A stretch of 42,002 nucleotides of DNA from CAYVBN01 sp964538565 (lineage in GTDB: Bacteria > Pseudomonadota > Alphaproteobacteria > Rhizobiales > Xanthobacteraceae). Position numbers and translations under genes: made by a program. The stretch covers positions 1-42,002 of the forward strand of contig CAZIGW010000179.1 in NCBI GenBank assembly GCA_964538565.1. Direction: 5' to 3'. This document shows, piece after piece, positions 34,814 through 42,002 of the stretch; positions within the stretch are counted from its first letter, which is position 1; each line of letters opens with the position of its first letter. The notes beneath the pieces are model-generated. The model did not search any database. It was not told the origin of the DNA and was given only the letters and a program-made list of their open reading frames with translations.

Positions 34814-35740
34814 CTACTCCGGGCGCTTTCCGTCGGCATAGAGGATGAGGATGTCGCGTACGGCGCGGTTCAAAGGCGTCGGGACGCCGACCTTCGCTCC
34901 GAGATCGACGACACCGCCGCTCAGCCATTTCAGCTCGAGCGGCTTTCCATGCTGCAGGTCGTGGTACATCGAGGCGATCATGTCGGGATGCAGCGAGTCG
35001 GCGAACGTCAGCCGCTGCTCGGCGAAATCCTCCGCCAAGGCGACGCCGTGCGCGCGCCCGACGGCGATGACCTCTTTCATCAGATCGAGCAGGAATTGGC
35101 GCGTCGTCGGGTTCGAGCGGATCGGCCCGAGTGACGAGCGGATGGCGGACGTCGTGCCCGACAGGCCGACGAGGAAGACGTACTTCTGCCAGATCTCGCG
35201 GCGGATGTCGGGACTGATCTCGGCATTGATGCCGCCGGCAAGACAATCCGCCAGGAACGCCTCGGCGCGTTGCGAGCGGTGGCCGTCGTACTCGCCGAAG
35301 ATCAGGCGCTGCATCGGGCCGGTCTGCGCGATGACGCCGGGCCGGGCGATCGTCGTCGCCACGTAGCCGACGCCGCCCATGATTGCCTTGTCGCCGACGA
35401 TCGGCCGCAGCATGTCGTCCTTCTGCACGCCGTTCTGAAAGGAGATGACCGCGGTCTCAGGGCCGATGACCGGCAACAGCGAGCGCGCGGCGGTCTCGGT
35501 ATCCCACAGCTTGACGCAGAACAGCACGAGATCGACCGGCCCGATCGTCGCCGGGTCGCCGGTCACCTTGACGCTCGGCAGGTGAAACGAATCGTGCGTG
35601 CTTTCGATCGCAAGGCCGTTCTCGCGCATGGCCGCGAGGTGCGCGCCACGCGCGATGAACGTCACGTCGGCTCCCCCCTTGACCAGGCGGGCGCCGAAGT
35701 AACCTCCGAGCCCGCCCGAACCCATCACCGCAATTCGCAA
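34814..35740 (-). CDS. 2-dehydropantoate 2-reductase (PanE/ApbA) family protein
   Basis: A 308-residue two-domain reductase. The nucleotide motif VMGSGGLGGYFGARL is at the start, VDLVLFCVKLWDTE and VISFQNGVQ are core family blocks, and the helical C-domain contains WQKYVFLVGLSG with the conserved Lys. The start is a TTG at 35740 with GGAG six bases upstream. The next gene is a mandelate-racemase homologue only 3 nt away and the gene upstream is an organic-acid carrier, so it more likely reduces a catabolic 2-keto acid than makes pantoate. Cytoplasmic, probably NADPH-dependent. Confidence 0.92.
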   Translation of the reverse strand: MRIAVMGSGGLGGYFGARLVKGGADVTFIARGAHLAAMRENGLAIESTHDSFHLPSVKVTGDPATIGPVDLVLFCVKLWDTETAARSLLPVIGPETAVISFQNGVQKDDMLRPIVGDKAIMGGVGYVATTIARPGVIAQTGPMQRLIFGEYDGHRSQRAEAFLADCLAGGINAEISPDIRREIWQKYVFLVGLSGTTSAIRSSLGPIRSNPTTRQFLLDLMKEVIAVGRAHGVALAEDFAEQRLTFADSLHPDMIASMYHDLQHGKPLELKWLSGGVVDLGAKVGVPTPLNRAVRDILILYADGKRPE

Positions 35741-35780
35741 TTCCTACTCCGAGGCTGAGCCATTGCCGGCGCCCCTGCCC

Positions 35781-37052
35781 TCAGCCCTTGGCGAGATGGC
35801 GCTTGCGCATGCTGCGCAGAGCCGTGATGGCGAGCGCCGCCGTCACTGCATCGAGAATGGCCACGACCACGAAGACGGTGCTCCAGCTGCCGGTCGTCTG
35901 CTTGAGAAAGGCAGCGGCGGGCCCGCCTAGAATCGAGCCCACGCCCTGCGCGATATAGAGAAAACCGTAGTTGGTCGCGGCATACTTGGCGCCGAACGTA
36001 TCGGTCAGCGTCGATGGGAACAAGGAGAAGATTTCGCCCCAGCCGAAGAACACCAGGCCGGTCAGCACGACGAAGAGCGCCGGACGGTCGATGAAGGCGA
36101 AGAGCACCAGGATCGCCAGCGCCTCGAGCGAGAACGCCAGCGCCATCGTCGCCTCGCGCCCGATATGATCGGAAACCCAGCCGAAGAACGGACGCGTCAG
36201 CCCGTTGGTGACGCGCGAGAGCGTCAACGACAACGGCAGCGCCGCCATCCCGAGCACCAGCAGGTCGGCAACGCCGTATTCCTTGGCAAAGGGCCCGACG
36301 TTCGACGTCACCATCAGGCCGCTCGTCGACATCATGCTCATCATGACGAAGAGCAGATAGAAGACGGGGTTTTTCAGCATTTCGCGCGGCGTGTAGTCAC
36401 GCGTCGTCTGCTGGGTCGTGCGCTCCGCCTCCGGATCATAGCCGAGCGGACGCCAATTCTCCGGTGGCGTGCGCATGCCCTGGGCGGCCGCAATCCCGAT
36501 CACGCCCTGAATGATCCCCCAGACGATCAGCGTATGCGCATAGCCGGAGCTCTTGATCATGCTGTCGATCGGGAAGCTCGTGAAGAAGGCGCCGAACCCG
36601 TAGCCGGCCGCGGCGAGCCCGGCCGCAAGCCCGCGCCGATCCGGGAACCAGCGCACCATCAGGCCGATGATCCCGACGTAGATGATTCCGGTGCCAAATC
36701 CGCCGATCACCCCGTAGGTGAGATAGAGCATCCAGACGTTGTCTACGTAGGCCGAGAGCACCCAGCTTCCGCCCGACATCAGCGCCCCGATCGAGATCAG
36801 GGTGCGTGGGCCGAAGCGATCGACCAGGTACGCCTGGAACGGAGAAAACCAGGTCTGGAGAATGATCAGAAGAGAGAAGGTCCATTGCAGCTCGGCGAGC
36901 GTCGTGCCGAGTTTCTGGTTCAACGGACCCGTGAACAAGGTCCAGACGTATTGCGGGCTCGAGATCGCCATCATGGCAATGAGCCCAAGTACGAGCTGGG
37001 TCCAACGCTTCGTGTAGACGTCCGCTCCCGAACCAACGACCGATACCGCCAT
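35781..37052 (-). CDS. MFS transporter, OxlT-like (oxalate/formate antiporter family)
   Basis: A 423-residue carrier with 12 hydrophobic segments in two halves. FGPRTLISIGALMSGGSWVL is the MFS loop 2-3 block, and GVIGGFGTGIIYVGIIGLMV, WFPDRRGLAAGLAAAGYGFG and the C-half GEIFSLFPSTLTDTFGAKYA match the OFA family. It would import or exchange a small carboxylate. The next gene on its strand is the PanE-family reductase 40 nt away. A small hydroxy- or keto-diacid cargo would fit the neighbouring tartrate-dehydratase-like and racemase-like genes. Confidence 0.92.
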   Translation of the reverse strand: MAVSVVGSGADVYTKRWTQLVLGLIAMMAISSPQYVWTLFTGPLNQKLGTTLAELQWTFSLLIILQTWFSPFQAYLVDRFGPRTLISIGALMSGGSWVLSAYVDNVWMLYLTYGVIGGFGTGIIYVGIIGLMVRWFPDRRGLAAGLAAAGYGFGAFFTSFPIDSMIKSSGYAHTLIVWGIIQGVIGIAAAQGMRTPPENWRPLGYDPEAERTTQQTTRDYTPREMLKNPVFYLLFVMMSMMSTSGLMVTSNVGPFAKEYGVADLLVLGMAALPLSLTLSRVTNGLTRPFFGWVSDHIGREATMALAFSLEALAILVLFAFIDRPALFVVLTGLVFFGWGEIFSLFPSTLTDTFGAKYAATNYGFLYIAQGVGSILGGPAAAFLKQTTGSWSTVFVVVAILDAVTAALAITALRSMRKRHLAKG

Positions 37053-37149
37053 GACGAGCCCCTCGCTTCAGAGTTGCCGCTCGTTCAGGATAGCTGGCCT
37101 TCGCGCGCCCCCGCCAGTCACAAAAGGCGGCTCGGATCGCCGTCAACGC

Positions 37150-38679
37150 CTATTTTTCCATCGCCGCCTCCGCCTCGAGGCTCGCGACATCGCGGTAGAT
37201 CGAGGCCACGGCGAGCACTTTTCCGTTCCGATGATAACGCACGAGGCAGTCGCGCCCCTTGATGTCGCCTTCGATCTCGATGCGGTCCCACGTCTCCGCA
37301 TGGCCGACGTAGTTGATCGGCACGTCGTAGTGCTGGCTCCAGAAAAACGGAACGTCCGCGTAGGGCTCGCGGTAGCCGAGCATGTTGCGGGCGGCGGCCT
37401 GCCCTTGCCGCTCGGCGACAACCCAATGCTCGATACGAACATTTTCGCCCGACTGGCGGTCCGGCCAGCGTGCGATGTCGCCGGCGGCAAAGATCCCGGG
37501 CACGCTTGTCTCGAGATATTGGTTGACGATCACGCCGCTGTCGACCTTGAGGCCGGCCCCCTCGGCAAGCGCCGTGCGCGGCCTGACGCCGACCCCCTGA
37601 ACGACCAGATCGGCCTCCAGGCTCGTTCCGCCCTTGAGGGTCGCGCGCTTTCCCTGGATTGCCGTGACCGTATCGCCGAGATGGAAAACGACACCGTGCT
37701 CCTCGTGCAGCGCGCGAATGAAATCACCCAGCTCGCCGCCGAGGACGCGTTCCATCAGCCGCGCCTCGGGAGCGACGACATGAACCTCGATCCCGCGCGC
37801 ACGCAGGGAGGCGGCAACCTCGAGCCCGATGAAGCTCGCGCCGATCACGACGGCACGACGCGCCGTCTTGGCATCGGCGATGATCGCGCGGGAATCCGCG
37901 AGCGAGCGCAGGACATGAACATGCGGTTGATCGGCGCCCGGGATCGGCAGCCGCACCGGTTCGGCGCCTGTCGCCAACAAGAGCCTGTCATAGGGCAGCC
38001 GGCGGCCATCGGCCAGCACGACCTGCCGCGGCCCGGCCTCGATTCCGGAGACCTCTGCCGCGAGCTGGAGATCGATGCGCTGCTCGCTGTAGAACTCGGG
38101 CGGTCGCAATGGAATCCAGTCTTCCGGCGCCGAACCCGCCAGGTAGTCCTTCGACAGATTGGGCCGGTCGCACGGCGGGGCCTCATCGGCGCTCAGCAGC
38201 GTCACGTCGCCCTCGAAACCCTCCCGCCGCAGCATTTCGGCGGCCGCGAATCCCGCGGCGCCGCCGCCGACGATCACCATGCGCTTGGGCGCTTGCCCAG
38301 CGCCGACGTGGCGAGACCGCGCCGCCGGCTGGACCGCCTCCGCCTTCTCCCGCACGAACAGCTTGCCGTCGCGACGCTCGACCTTCCAACACGCGACCGG
38401 CGACAACGCGGGGGCGCGCAACGCCTCGCCGCTACTCAGGCTGAAACAGGCGTGATGCCAGGGGCAGCGCACCGTGTTTCCCACCAGCAGGCCTTCGACA
38501 AGGGGCCCGCCGTAGTGGGTGCAAACGGCGCCGATCGCGAAGAACTCGTTGCCGCGCCGGGCCAGCAGAACGGCTTCTTCGCCGACATGTCCGGCGAGCA
38601 TGGCGCCATCGGCGAGGTCGTCAGGCGAAACGCCCTGCGTCAGATCCGGCCCGGCCGGCTGCGATTGTTCAGTAGCCAC
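37150..38679 (-). CDS. FAD-dependent reductase with N-terminal Rieske domain (AIFM3-like)
   Basis: A 509-residue fusion. The Rieske domain has Cys53-x-His55 (CTHYGG) and Cys72-x2-His75 (CPWHHACF). A glutathione-reductase-type flavoprotein follows, with VIVGGGAAGFAAAEMLRR (FAD), VVIGASFIGLEVAASL (NAD) and FAAGDIARWPD. Similar proteins act as ferredoxin or rubredoxin reductases for oxygenases; the family also includes apoptosis-inducing-factor-like proteins. The GTG at 38679 is chosen because AGGAG is 7-8 nt upstream. It could supply electrons to an oxygenase in this region. A gap of 97 nt separates it from the MFS gene. Confidence 0.9.
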   Translation of the reverse strand: MATEQSQPAGPDLTQGVSPDDLADGAMLAGHVGEEAVLLARRGNEFFAIGAVCTHYGGPLVEGLLVGNTVRCPWHHACFSLSSGEALRAPALSPVACWKVERRDGKLFVREKAEAVQPAARSRHVGAGQAPKRMVIVGGGAAGFAAAEMLRREGFEGDVTLLSADEAPPCDRPNLSKDYLAGSAPEDWIPLRPPEFYSEQRIDLQLAAEVSGIEAGPRQVVLADGRRLPYDRLLLATGAEPVRLPIPGADQPHVHVLRSLADSRAIIADAKTARRAVVIGASFIGLEVAASLRARGIEVHVVAPEARLMERVLGGELGDFIRALHEEHGVVFHLGDTVTAIQGKRATLKGGTSLEADLVVQGVGVRPRTALAEGAGLKVDSGVIVNQYLETSVPGIFAAGDIARWPDRQSGENVRIEHWVVAERQGQAAARNMLGYREPYADVPFFWSQHYDVPINYVGHAETWDRIEIEGDIKGRDCLVRYHRNGKVLAVASIYRDVASLEAEAAMEK

Positions 38680-38773
38680 GGGGACGCTCCTGAGTTGCAA
38701 TCATCTTAGACGGTGAGGCTCCCGCCTCAAGGGCCGGCCGGAGCCGGACCGCCGATTGATGCGCGGTCGACCG

Positions 38774-38823
38774 AAAGGTTCCCAGGTGCGGCGGTGCGAC
38801 ACCGCTGCTCCCCGGGAACCTTT
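38774..38823. promoter_or_regulatory. Two-tier inverted repeat between the Rieske reductase and folE
   Basis: Outer arms AAAGGTTCCC (38774-38783) and GGGAACCTTT (38814-38823) are perfect over 10 bp. An inner hairpin lies within them: GCGGTG (38791-38796), loop CGA, CACCGC (38800-38805), extendable by three further bases with one mismatch. It lies in the 201-nt divergent gap, about 60 nt before folE. It could be a folded leader element or a repeat family member. No T run follows either arm strongly. Confidence 0.55.
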
Positions 38824-38880
38824 GCGTCTGATCGGTATCTAGCCATCATGCAATCCGGCGACGCCGGAGGAGGATGTGAA

Positions 38881-39552
38881 ATGGAAAGGCTCGTCAATAT
38901 CAACAGTCGTAGCTCCGACGCGGCCGTCGACACGGAGCATGCGGACGGCTCGGTCCGGCCCTCGCGCACGGAAGTCGAAGACGCGATCCGCACCCTCATC
39001 CGCTGGACCGGCGACGATCCCACCCGCGAGGGCCTGATCGAGACGCCCAAGCGCGTTGCCCGCGCGTACGAGGAATGGTTTTCCGGCTACGATGACGACC
39101 CCGAAGAATTCCTGCGCCGCACCTTCGAAGAAGTCGCCGGCTATGACGAGCTCGTTCTGTTGCGCGACGTGCGCTTCGTCTCGCACTGCGAGCACCACAT
39201 GGCTCCGATCATCGGTCGCGCGCACATCGGCTACCTGCCAAGAAACCGCGTGGTCGGGATTTCCAAGCTGGCGCGCCTCGTCCATGTCTATGCACGGCGC
39301 CTTCAGATCCAGGAGCGCATGACCGCGGAGATTGCCAACACGCTCGACCGCGTTCTCAAGCCGCACGGTGTCGCGGTCGTGGTCGAGGGGATGCACGGCT
39401 GCATGACCAGCCGCGGCGTTCATCAATCCGACGCCACGATGATCACCAGCCGCATGCTTGGAGTCTTCCGCGATCGTCCCGAAACGCGCCAGGAGTTCCT
39501 GTCGGCCATCGATTTGCGGGGCGCAACGCGCCTGGGCGGATCAAGTCTCTAG
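38881..39552 (+). CDS. folE: GTP cyclohydrolase I
   Basis: A 223-residue enzyme of normal size. Zinc ligands Cys103 and His106 (SHCEHHMAP) and Cys174 (MHGCMTSRGVHQ) are present, along with GYLPRNRVVGISKLARLVHV and RLQIQERMT, the standard core. It converts GTP to 7,8-dihydroneopterin triphosphate, the first step of folate and tetrahydrobiopterin synthesis, as a homodecamer in the cytoplasm. The ATG at 38881 follows GGAGGAGG and is preferred to the ATG at 38848. It is a housekeeping gene and marks the end of the catabolic region. Confidence 0.97.
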   Translation: MERLVNINSRSSDAAVDTEHADGSVRPSRTEVEDAIRTLIRWTGDDPTREGLIETPKRVARAYEEWFSGYDDDPEEFLRRTFEEVAGYDELVLLRDVRFVSHCEHHMAPIIGRAHIGYLPRNRVVGISKLARLVHVYARRLQIQERMTAEIANTLDRVLKPHGVAVVVEGMHGCMTSRGVHQSDATMITSRMLGVFRDRPETRQEFLSAIDLRGATRLGGSSL

Positions 39553-39645
39553 CATCGAATGGACGCTGCCGGGGGAACCACGCCTCACTTTCGCGACTTG
39601 CCAAGTGCAATGTGGTGTTTCTGATTCCAAGGACGGAGCGGTCGC

Positions 39646-39879
39646 ATGAGGAAAGCCGTAGCACTCGGCGCGCTGGCGCTGCTGACGCTTTGTGTCACTC
39701 CGAACGGCGCTCACGCGGCGTCATGGTGTGCCTACTACGGGCGCGGGCTAGGAGGAACGAATTGCGGATTCAGGTCCTACCGCCAATGCATGGCGGCGCT
39801 CAGCGGGAATGGCGGATATTGCAATCGCTCGCCTTACCATTCGGGTGAGCGCCGGCATCGCCGACATCGGTATGACTGA
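39646..39879 (+). CDS. Small secreted DUF3551-type protein
   Basis: A 77-residue protein with a Sec signal of about 24 residues ending GAHA. The mature part has WCAYYGRGLGGTNCGFRSY, then QCMAALSGNGGYCNRSPY, giving four Cys in the DUF3551 pattern, and a basic C-tail RRHRRHRYD. Such proteins are abundant and of unknown function in Bradyrhizobium and relatives. GGAG lies before the ATG. The mature part is probably periplasmic with two disulfides. Confidence 0.88.
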   Translation: MRKAVALGALALLTLCVTPNGAHAASWCAYYGRGLGGTNCGFRSYRQCMAALSGNGGYCNRSPYHSGERRHRRHRYD

Positions 39880-39911
39880 TCGGGCCGGGGCGAGGAATCG
39901 CTCTCGTCCAT

Positions 39912-40151
39912 TCAGCGGGCCAGTTCGCTCGCTGCGAGCAGCTTCCAGAGCCGGCGAGAGTCGCCCAGCGACTCAGCCTGGCCGACCGCCGCCCCCGGGC
40001 CGGCATCCACGCGGCGGTGCAGATAGATCGAAACGGTCTCGACGATTTGGCGCAATTGCGGGTGAACCATGTCGGCGAGGACGAGCATCGTCATCCAGAT
40101 CGCGACGCCGACCAGAGCGAATCTGACTGTGAGGCGGGACAAGGTCGGCAT
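39912..40151 (-). CDS. Small hypothetical protein with one membrane segment
   Basis: A 79-residue frame with basic residues at the start and one hydrophobic stretch (FALVGVAIWMTMLVLADMV, about residues 12-30), then a soluble tail ending LWKLLAASELAR. I do not recognise a family. No better frame exists on either strand in this stretch and the membrane segment is plausible, but there is no neighbour support. It may be spurious. Confidence 0.4.
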   Translation of the reverse strand: MPTLSRLTVRFALVGVAIWMTMLVLADMVHPQLRQIVETVSIYLHRRVDAGPGAAVGQAESLGDSRRLWKLLAASELAR

Positions 40152-40508
40152 GGCGATGCGTCGGCGAGACGAGCGTCAACAACGCGCCACAAACGCGCAA
40201 CGCCTCGATTTTGTTTCAGTTGCGGCGAAACGAAGAGGCGTCGCGGCGACGCGCGTTCGAGGGCGCCGCAACGGCGGTGTCCGTCCTCTTGCCACGCCTG
40301 TGACCTGGTCGGCGTGAACGGTTCGCGGCCCCGATCGGCGCCTGCGACATCCGCAAAAATCCGTATCACGCCCAGCCCCGACTTTCGGACAGCCGGCTGG
40401 CCGTCTTCCCGAGCGCTTCAAATAGTTTTGACAGAACTGTCCGGGTCAAATCCTGTTGACGAAGAGGACAACCCGCGCGGCTGTTCGCTGAACGAAGGAG
40501 CGCCTTCC
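40152..40508. other. Intergenic stretch with a palindrome before the conserved hypothetical gene
   Basis: No gene is supported in 357 nt. The last 130 nt are less GC-rich than the surroundings. TTGACA at 40428-40433 forms a good -35 box, but the hexamer 17 bp later (TCCTGT) is a poor -10. The box overlaps the palindrome GACAG-AA-CTGTC (40430-40441), which could be an operator. AAGGAG is 9 nt before the next gene. Confidence 0.4.
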
Positions 40509-40946
40509 ATGTGTGACTACAGTCTTCACCACGTTGCATCGCGGCCGGCGAAAGTCGGCGACAAGCTGGTATCGACCAACTTCAGCAACTCGATCACGCG
40601 CGGCTTCGCCGCCGTCGGCGAGCCGAGCGTTGCGGTCTGCCTGCTTCCGGGCACGGAAGTGGCATTCGAGCAGGACGTGGAATGCCATGACGCCTCGGGA
40701 CGGCTTGGCCCCGGCCTGCCGATCAAGAAAGTGGCGCAAAAGGTTGCCCGATTCCAGCAGGTGAATATGGATCAGCTCCATATGCACCACGATGCGCTGG
40801 AATTTCCCGACGGGCAGATCGTCCTGGTGACCCATCTGTGCGAGGGTCAGAGCGCCACCGTGCTGCAGCTGCCGGCTTCGCCGCATGCCGAACACGACCA
40901 CCACGAGGCAGCCCCTCGGAATACCGCAGTGCGCGAGCAAGCCTGA
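40509..40946 (+). CDS. Conserved hypothetical protein (MCDYSLH-type)
   Basis: A 145-residue soluble protein starting MCDYSLHHVASRPAKVGDKL. I recall similar proteins with this same opening in many Hyphomicrobiales, always unnamed. VAVCLLPGTEVAFEQDVE looks like a beta-rich core. The C-terminus is His-rich (PHAEHDHHEA), which may bind metal. The ATG has AAGGAG nine bases upstream. No partner genes are evident. Function unknown. Confidence 0.8.
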   Translation: MCDYSLHHVASRPAKVGDKLVSTNFSNSITRGFAAVGEPSVAVCLLPGTEVAFEQDVECHDASGRLGPGLPIKKVAQKVARFQQVNMDQLHMHHDALEFPDGQIVLVTHLCEGQSATVLQLPASPHAEHDHHEAAPRNTAVREQA

Positions 40947-41072
40947 ACAGGCATCGCCGGCGTCCCGCCCGGGCGGGGCGCCGGATTTCCTGCAGACGCC
41001 CTGACCCTTGGGGACCCAGTGCACACCAGGCTCCGTTGAGGCTTCGGCCCCCAACACCGACCGGACGCAAAA

Positions 41073-41107
41073 CGACCTCGGCGTGGTCGAAACGCACGCC
41101 GAGGTCG
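41073..41107 (-). terminator. Intrinsic terminator for minus-strand transcripts
   Basis: Arms 41073-41085 and 41095-41107 pair perfectly over 13 bp (CGACCTCGGCGTG and its complement) around a 9-nt loop. On the minus strand the stem is followed by TTTTGCG. It lies about 160 nt after the DUF3551 gene on that strand and would end its message. On the plus strand no T run follows. The rest of the 321-nt gap 40947-41267 shows nothing else. Confidence 0.65.
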
Positions 41108-41267
41108 CGGAACCGGACGGCCGGAGCTGGGGGGCTGAGTGCAGCCGCCGGCTCCCCACTTCAACATCCGTGTCCACCGGAAGTTCCGGACGGCCCGCTC
41201 CGGTGGAAAACTTTGGGCGGATTGCGCGTAAGCCCGGAAGGTATTTGGACCCGGCGTCCCTTGCTTC

Positions 41268-41537
41268 TCACCGTCGCCGCCGGTGATGGTATTTTCGCGT
41301 GGGTCGGAGCGGCTGGTAGCGCGGGTTTTCCAGGCAGAAGCCGCCCGTCCCCGGCCGGAAAGCCAGGCATTGCTGGAAGCTCTCGTAGCCGCAATCGTGC
41401 AGCCAAGGGCCGATCAGGCACCAGGGCGATGGACGAAAGGAGAATGACGGCGCCGCGACGGACGGGCCGCAGGCCAGCACGCCCCCCGCCAAGGCCAGAC
41501 CGATCGATCGGACAAGCAGCGATCCCCGCGAGTTCAC
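41268..41537 (-). CDS. Small secreted DUF3551-like protein
   Basis: An 89-residue protein from a GTG at 41537. The signal region LLVRSIGLALAGGVLACGPSVAA precedes WCLIGPWLHDCGYESFQQCL and GTGGFCLENPRYQP, with Cys residues spaced as in DUF3551 proteins such as the one at 39646. The tail is Arg/His-rich (KYHHRRRR). GGAGG is about 12 nt upstream, a little far. The frame could start earlier at a TTG. Function unknown. Confidence 0.7.
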   Translation of the reverse strand: MNSRGSLLVRSIGLALAGGVLACGPSVAAPSFSFRPSPWCLIGPWLHDCGYESFQQCLAFRPGTGGFCLENPRYQPLRPTRKYHHRRRR

Positions 41538-41560
41538 CCTCTGCCGATACCTCCAGTCCC

Positions 41561-41788
41561 TCAACGCCCTTCCATGACTCTCCGGCAGGACGCCCTCAGC
41601 CGCCTCATGTTGTCGCGCAAGCAGTCCGCGATCGCATAGTCGCCCCCACGGACCCCGCGACAAAAGCGGGCGACGTCGGACCTGCAGGCGCGTTGCTGCT
41701 CCTCGGACCCGGCGTGCCTGTTCTGGGCCACGGCGAGGGATGGCGCGATGGCCAACGCGACCAACAGGACAGCAAAACCGCGAGACAT
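41561..41788 (-). CDS. Small secreted cysteine-rich repeat protein
   Basis: A 75-residue protein with a signal peptide ending near SLAVAQ. The mature part is one cysteine-rich unit: ACRSDVARFCRGVRGGDYAI, then DCLRDNMRRLRASC, with four Cys as in the Golgi-apparatus-protein cys-rich repeat found in bacterial periplasmic proteins. The ATG at 41788 has AGGAGGAAGAG upstream. It lies 23 nt before the DUF3551-like gene, so the two are probably one transcript ended by the terminator at 41073. Function unknown. Confidence 0.78.
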   Translation of the reverse strand: MSRGFAVLLVALAIAPSLAVAQNRHAGSEEQQRACRSDVARFCRGVRGGDYAIADCLRDNMRRLRASCRRVMEGR

Positions 41789-41950
41789 CTCTTCCTCCTG
41801 CGCACAACAGCAGCCGACGGCCGCACGGCCTTGTAACGCCGGAGCATCCATCATTGTTCGCACTGCGGCATGCCGCTCCCGCGGGCGCCCGGCAGCCCTC
41901 CGCATCAGTATCGGACACCCCGGCGGCGGGCCAAGCCGGGCCTGGTCCGC

Positions 41951-42002
41951 CTAGGCCGTGCGCGCGGCGACGAGGAACCTTTCGACTTCCGCTTTGAGCT
42001 TG
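41951..42002 (-). CDS. C-terminal end of a probable methyl-accepting chemotaxis protein, cut by window edge
   Basis: On the minus strand the last 16 codons before a TAG at 41951 read KLKAEVERFLVAARTA. The segment L-x-AEVERFL-x-A-x-R near the stop is the usual tail of alphaproteobacterial methyl-accepting chemotaxis proteins. Only this tail is inside the window, so the call rests on a short motif. Confidence 0.55.
   Translation of the reverse strand, partial: KLKAEVERFLVAARTA

Noticed and set aside
37090..37150. Possible terminator after the Rieske/FAD reductase on the minus strand
   Set aside because: The CGGC/GCCG stem is only about 4 bp before TTTT; too weak to call.
40069..40317. Arg-rich plus-strand open frame of 82 codons
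   Set aside because: No domain, no ribosome site and biased composition; it overlaps a better minus-strand candidate.

Overview
The window looks like chromosomal accessory DNA from a high-GC alphaproteobacterium of the order Hyphomicrobiales (Bradyrhizobium / Xanthobacteraceae relatives). The basis is the GC-rich codon use, the gene families present (two small DUF3551-type secreted proteins, several TauA/SsuA-type and tricarboxylate-type solute receptors) and a dispersed palindromic repeat near 15.7 kb of the kind common in this order. No rRNA, tRNA, CRISPR array, insertion sequence or phage gene was seen. Almost all of it is catabolic and uptake genes for organic acids, probably aromatic or hydroxy acids.

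Region 1 (1-13 kb) appears to be an IclR-controlled regulon. A minus-strand row runs from the IclR regulator (3604-4383) through a cyclase-family hydrolase, a cupin, an SDR dehydrogenase, a 3-hydroxyacyl-CoA dehydrogenase and a truncated branched-chain-amino-acid-type receptor cut by the left edge. Divergent from it is a plus-strand row: a resorcylate-decarboxylase-like amidohydrolase, a complete TRAP transporter (dctP, dctQ, dctM), a D-2-hydroxyacid dehydrogenase and an M24-fold protein. A second ACMSD-like amidohydrolase (minus) and an orphan TctC receptor (plus) follow. Three promoter regions here share the same unusual element, two GRTACA half-sites exactly 21 bp apart with a third half-site between them. 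It is the best candidate for the IclR operator.

Region 2 (13-22 kb) is one long minus-strand operon of about ten genes. It encodes a LigA/LigB-type extradiol dioxygenase, an LDH2-family dehydrogenase, a first SsuC/SsuB-type permease and ATPase without a receptor, an alpha/beta hydrolase, and a second complete ABC importer (receptor, ATPase, two permeases).

Region 3 (22-30.5 kb) is a plus-strand row: a receptor, a polysaccharide-deacetylase-fold protein, a second receptor, a luciferase-like monooxygenase, a molybdenum-hydroxylase large subunit without its small subunits, and an Old Yellow Enzyme. The two receptors lack their own channel genes and may serve the receptor-less transporter of region 2. 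A decayed fragment of an RND efflux adaptor lies just before this row.

Region 4 (30.5-38.7 kb) holds acid-sugar or hydroxy-acid genes: a D-tartrate-dehydratase-like enolase-superfamily enzyme, a RidA-fold protein with a CCG-type Fe-S protein, a mandelate-racemase homologue with one catalytic lysine changed to arginine, a PanE-family reductase, an OxlT-type MFS carrier and a Rieske/FAD reductase.

Region 5 (38.7-42 kb) has folE, small secreted or hypothetical proteins, a good terminator, and the last codons of a probable chemotaxis receptor at the right edge. Functions are assigned from visible motifs and remembered families. Substrates are not determined.
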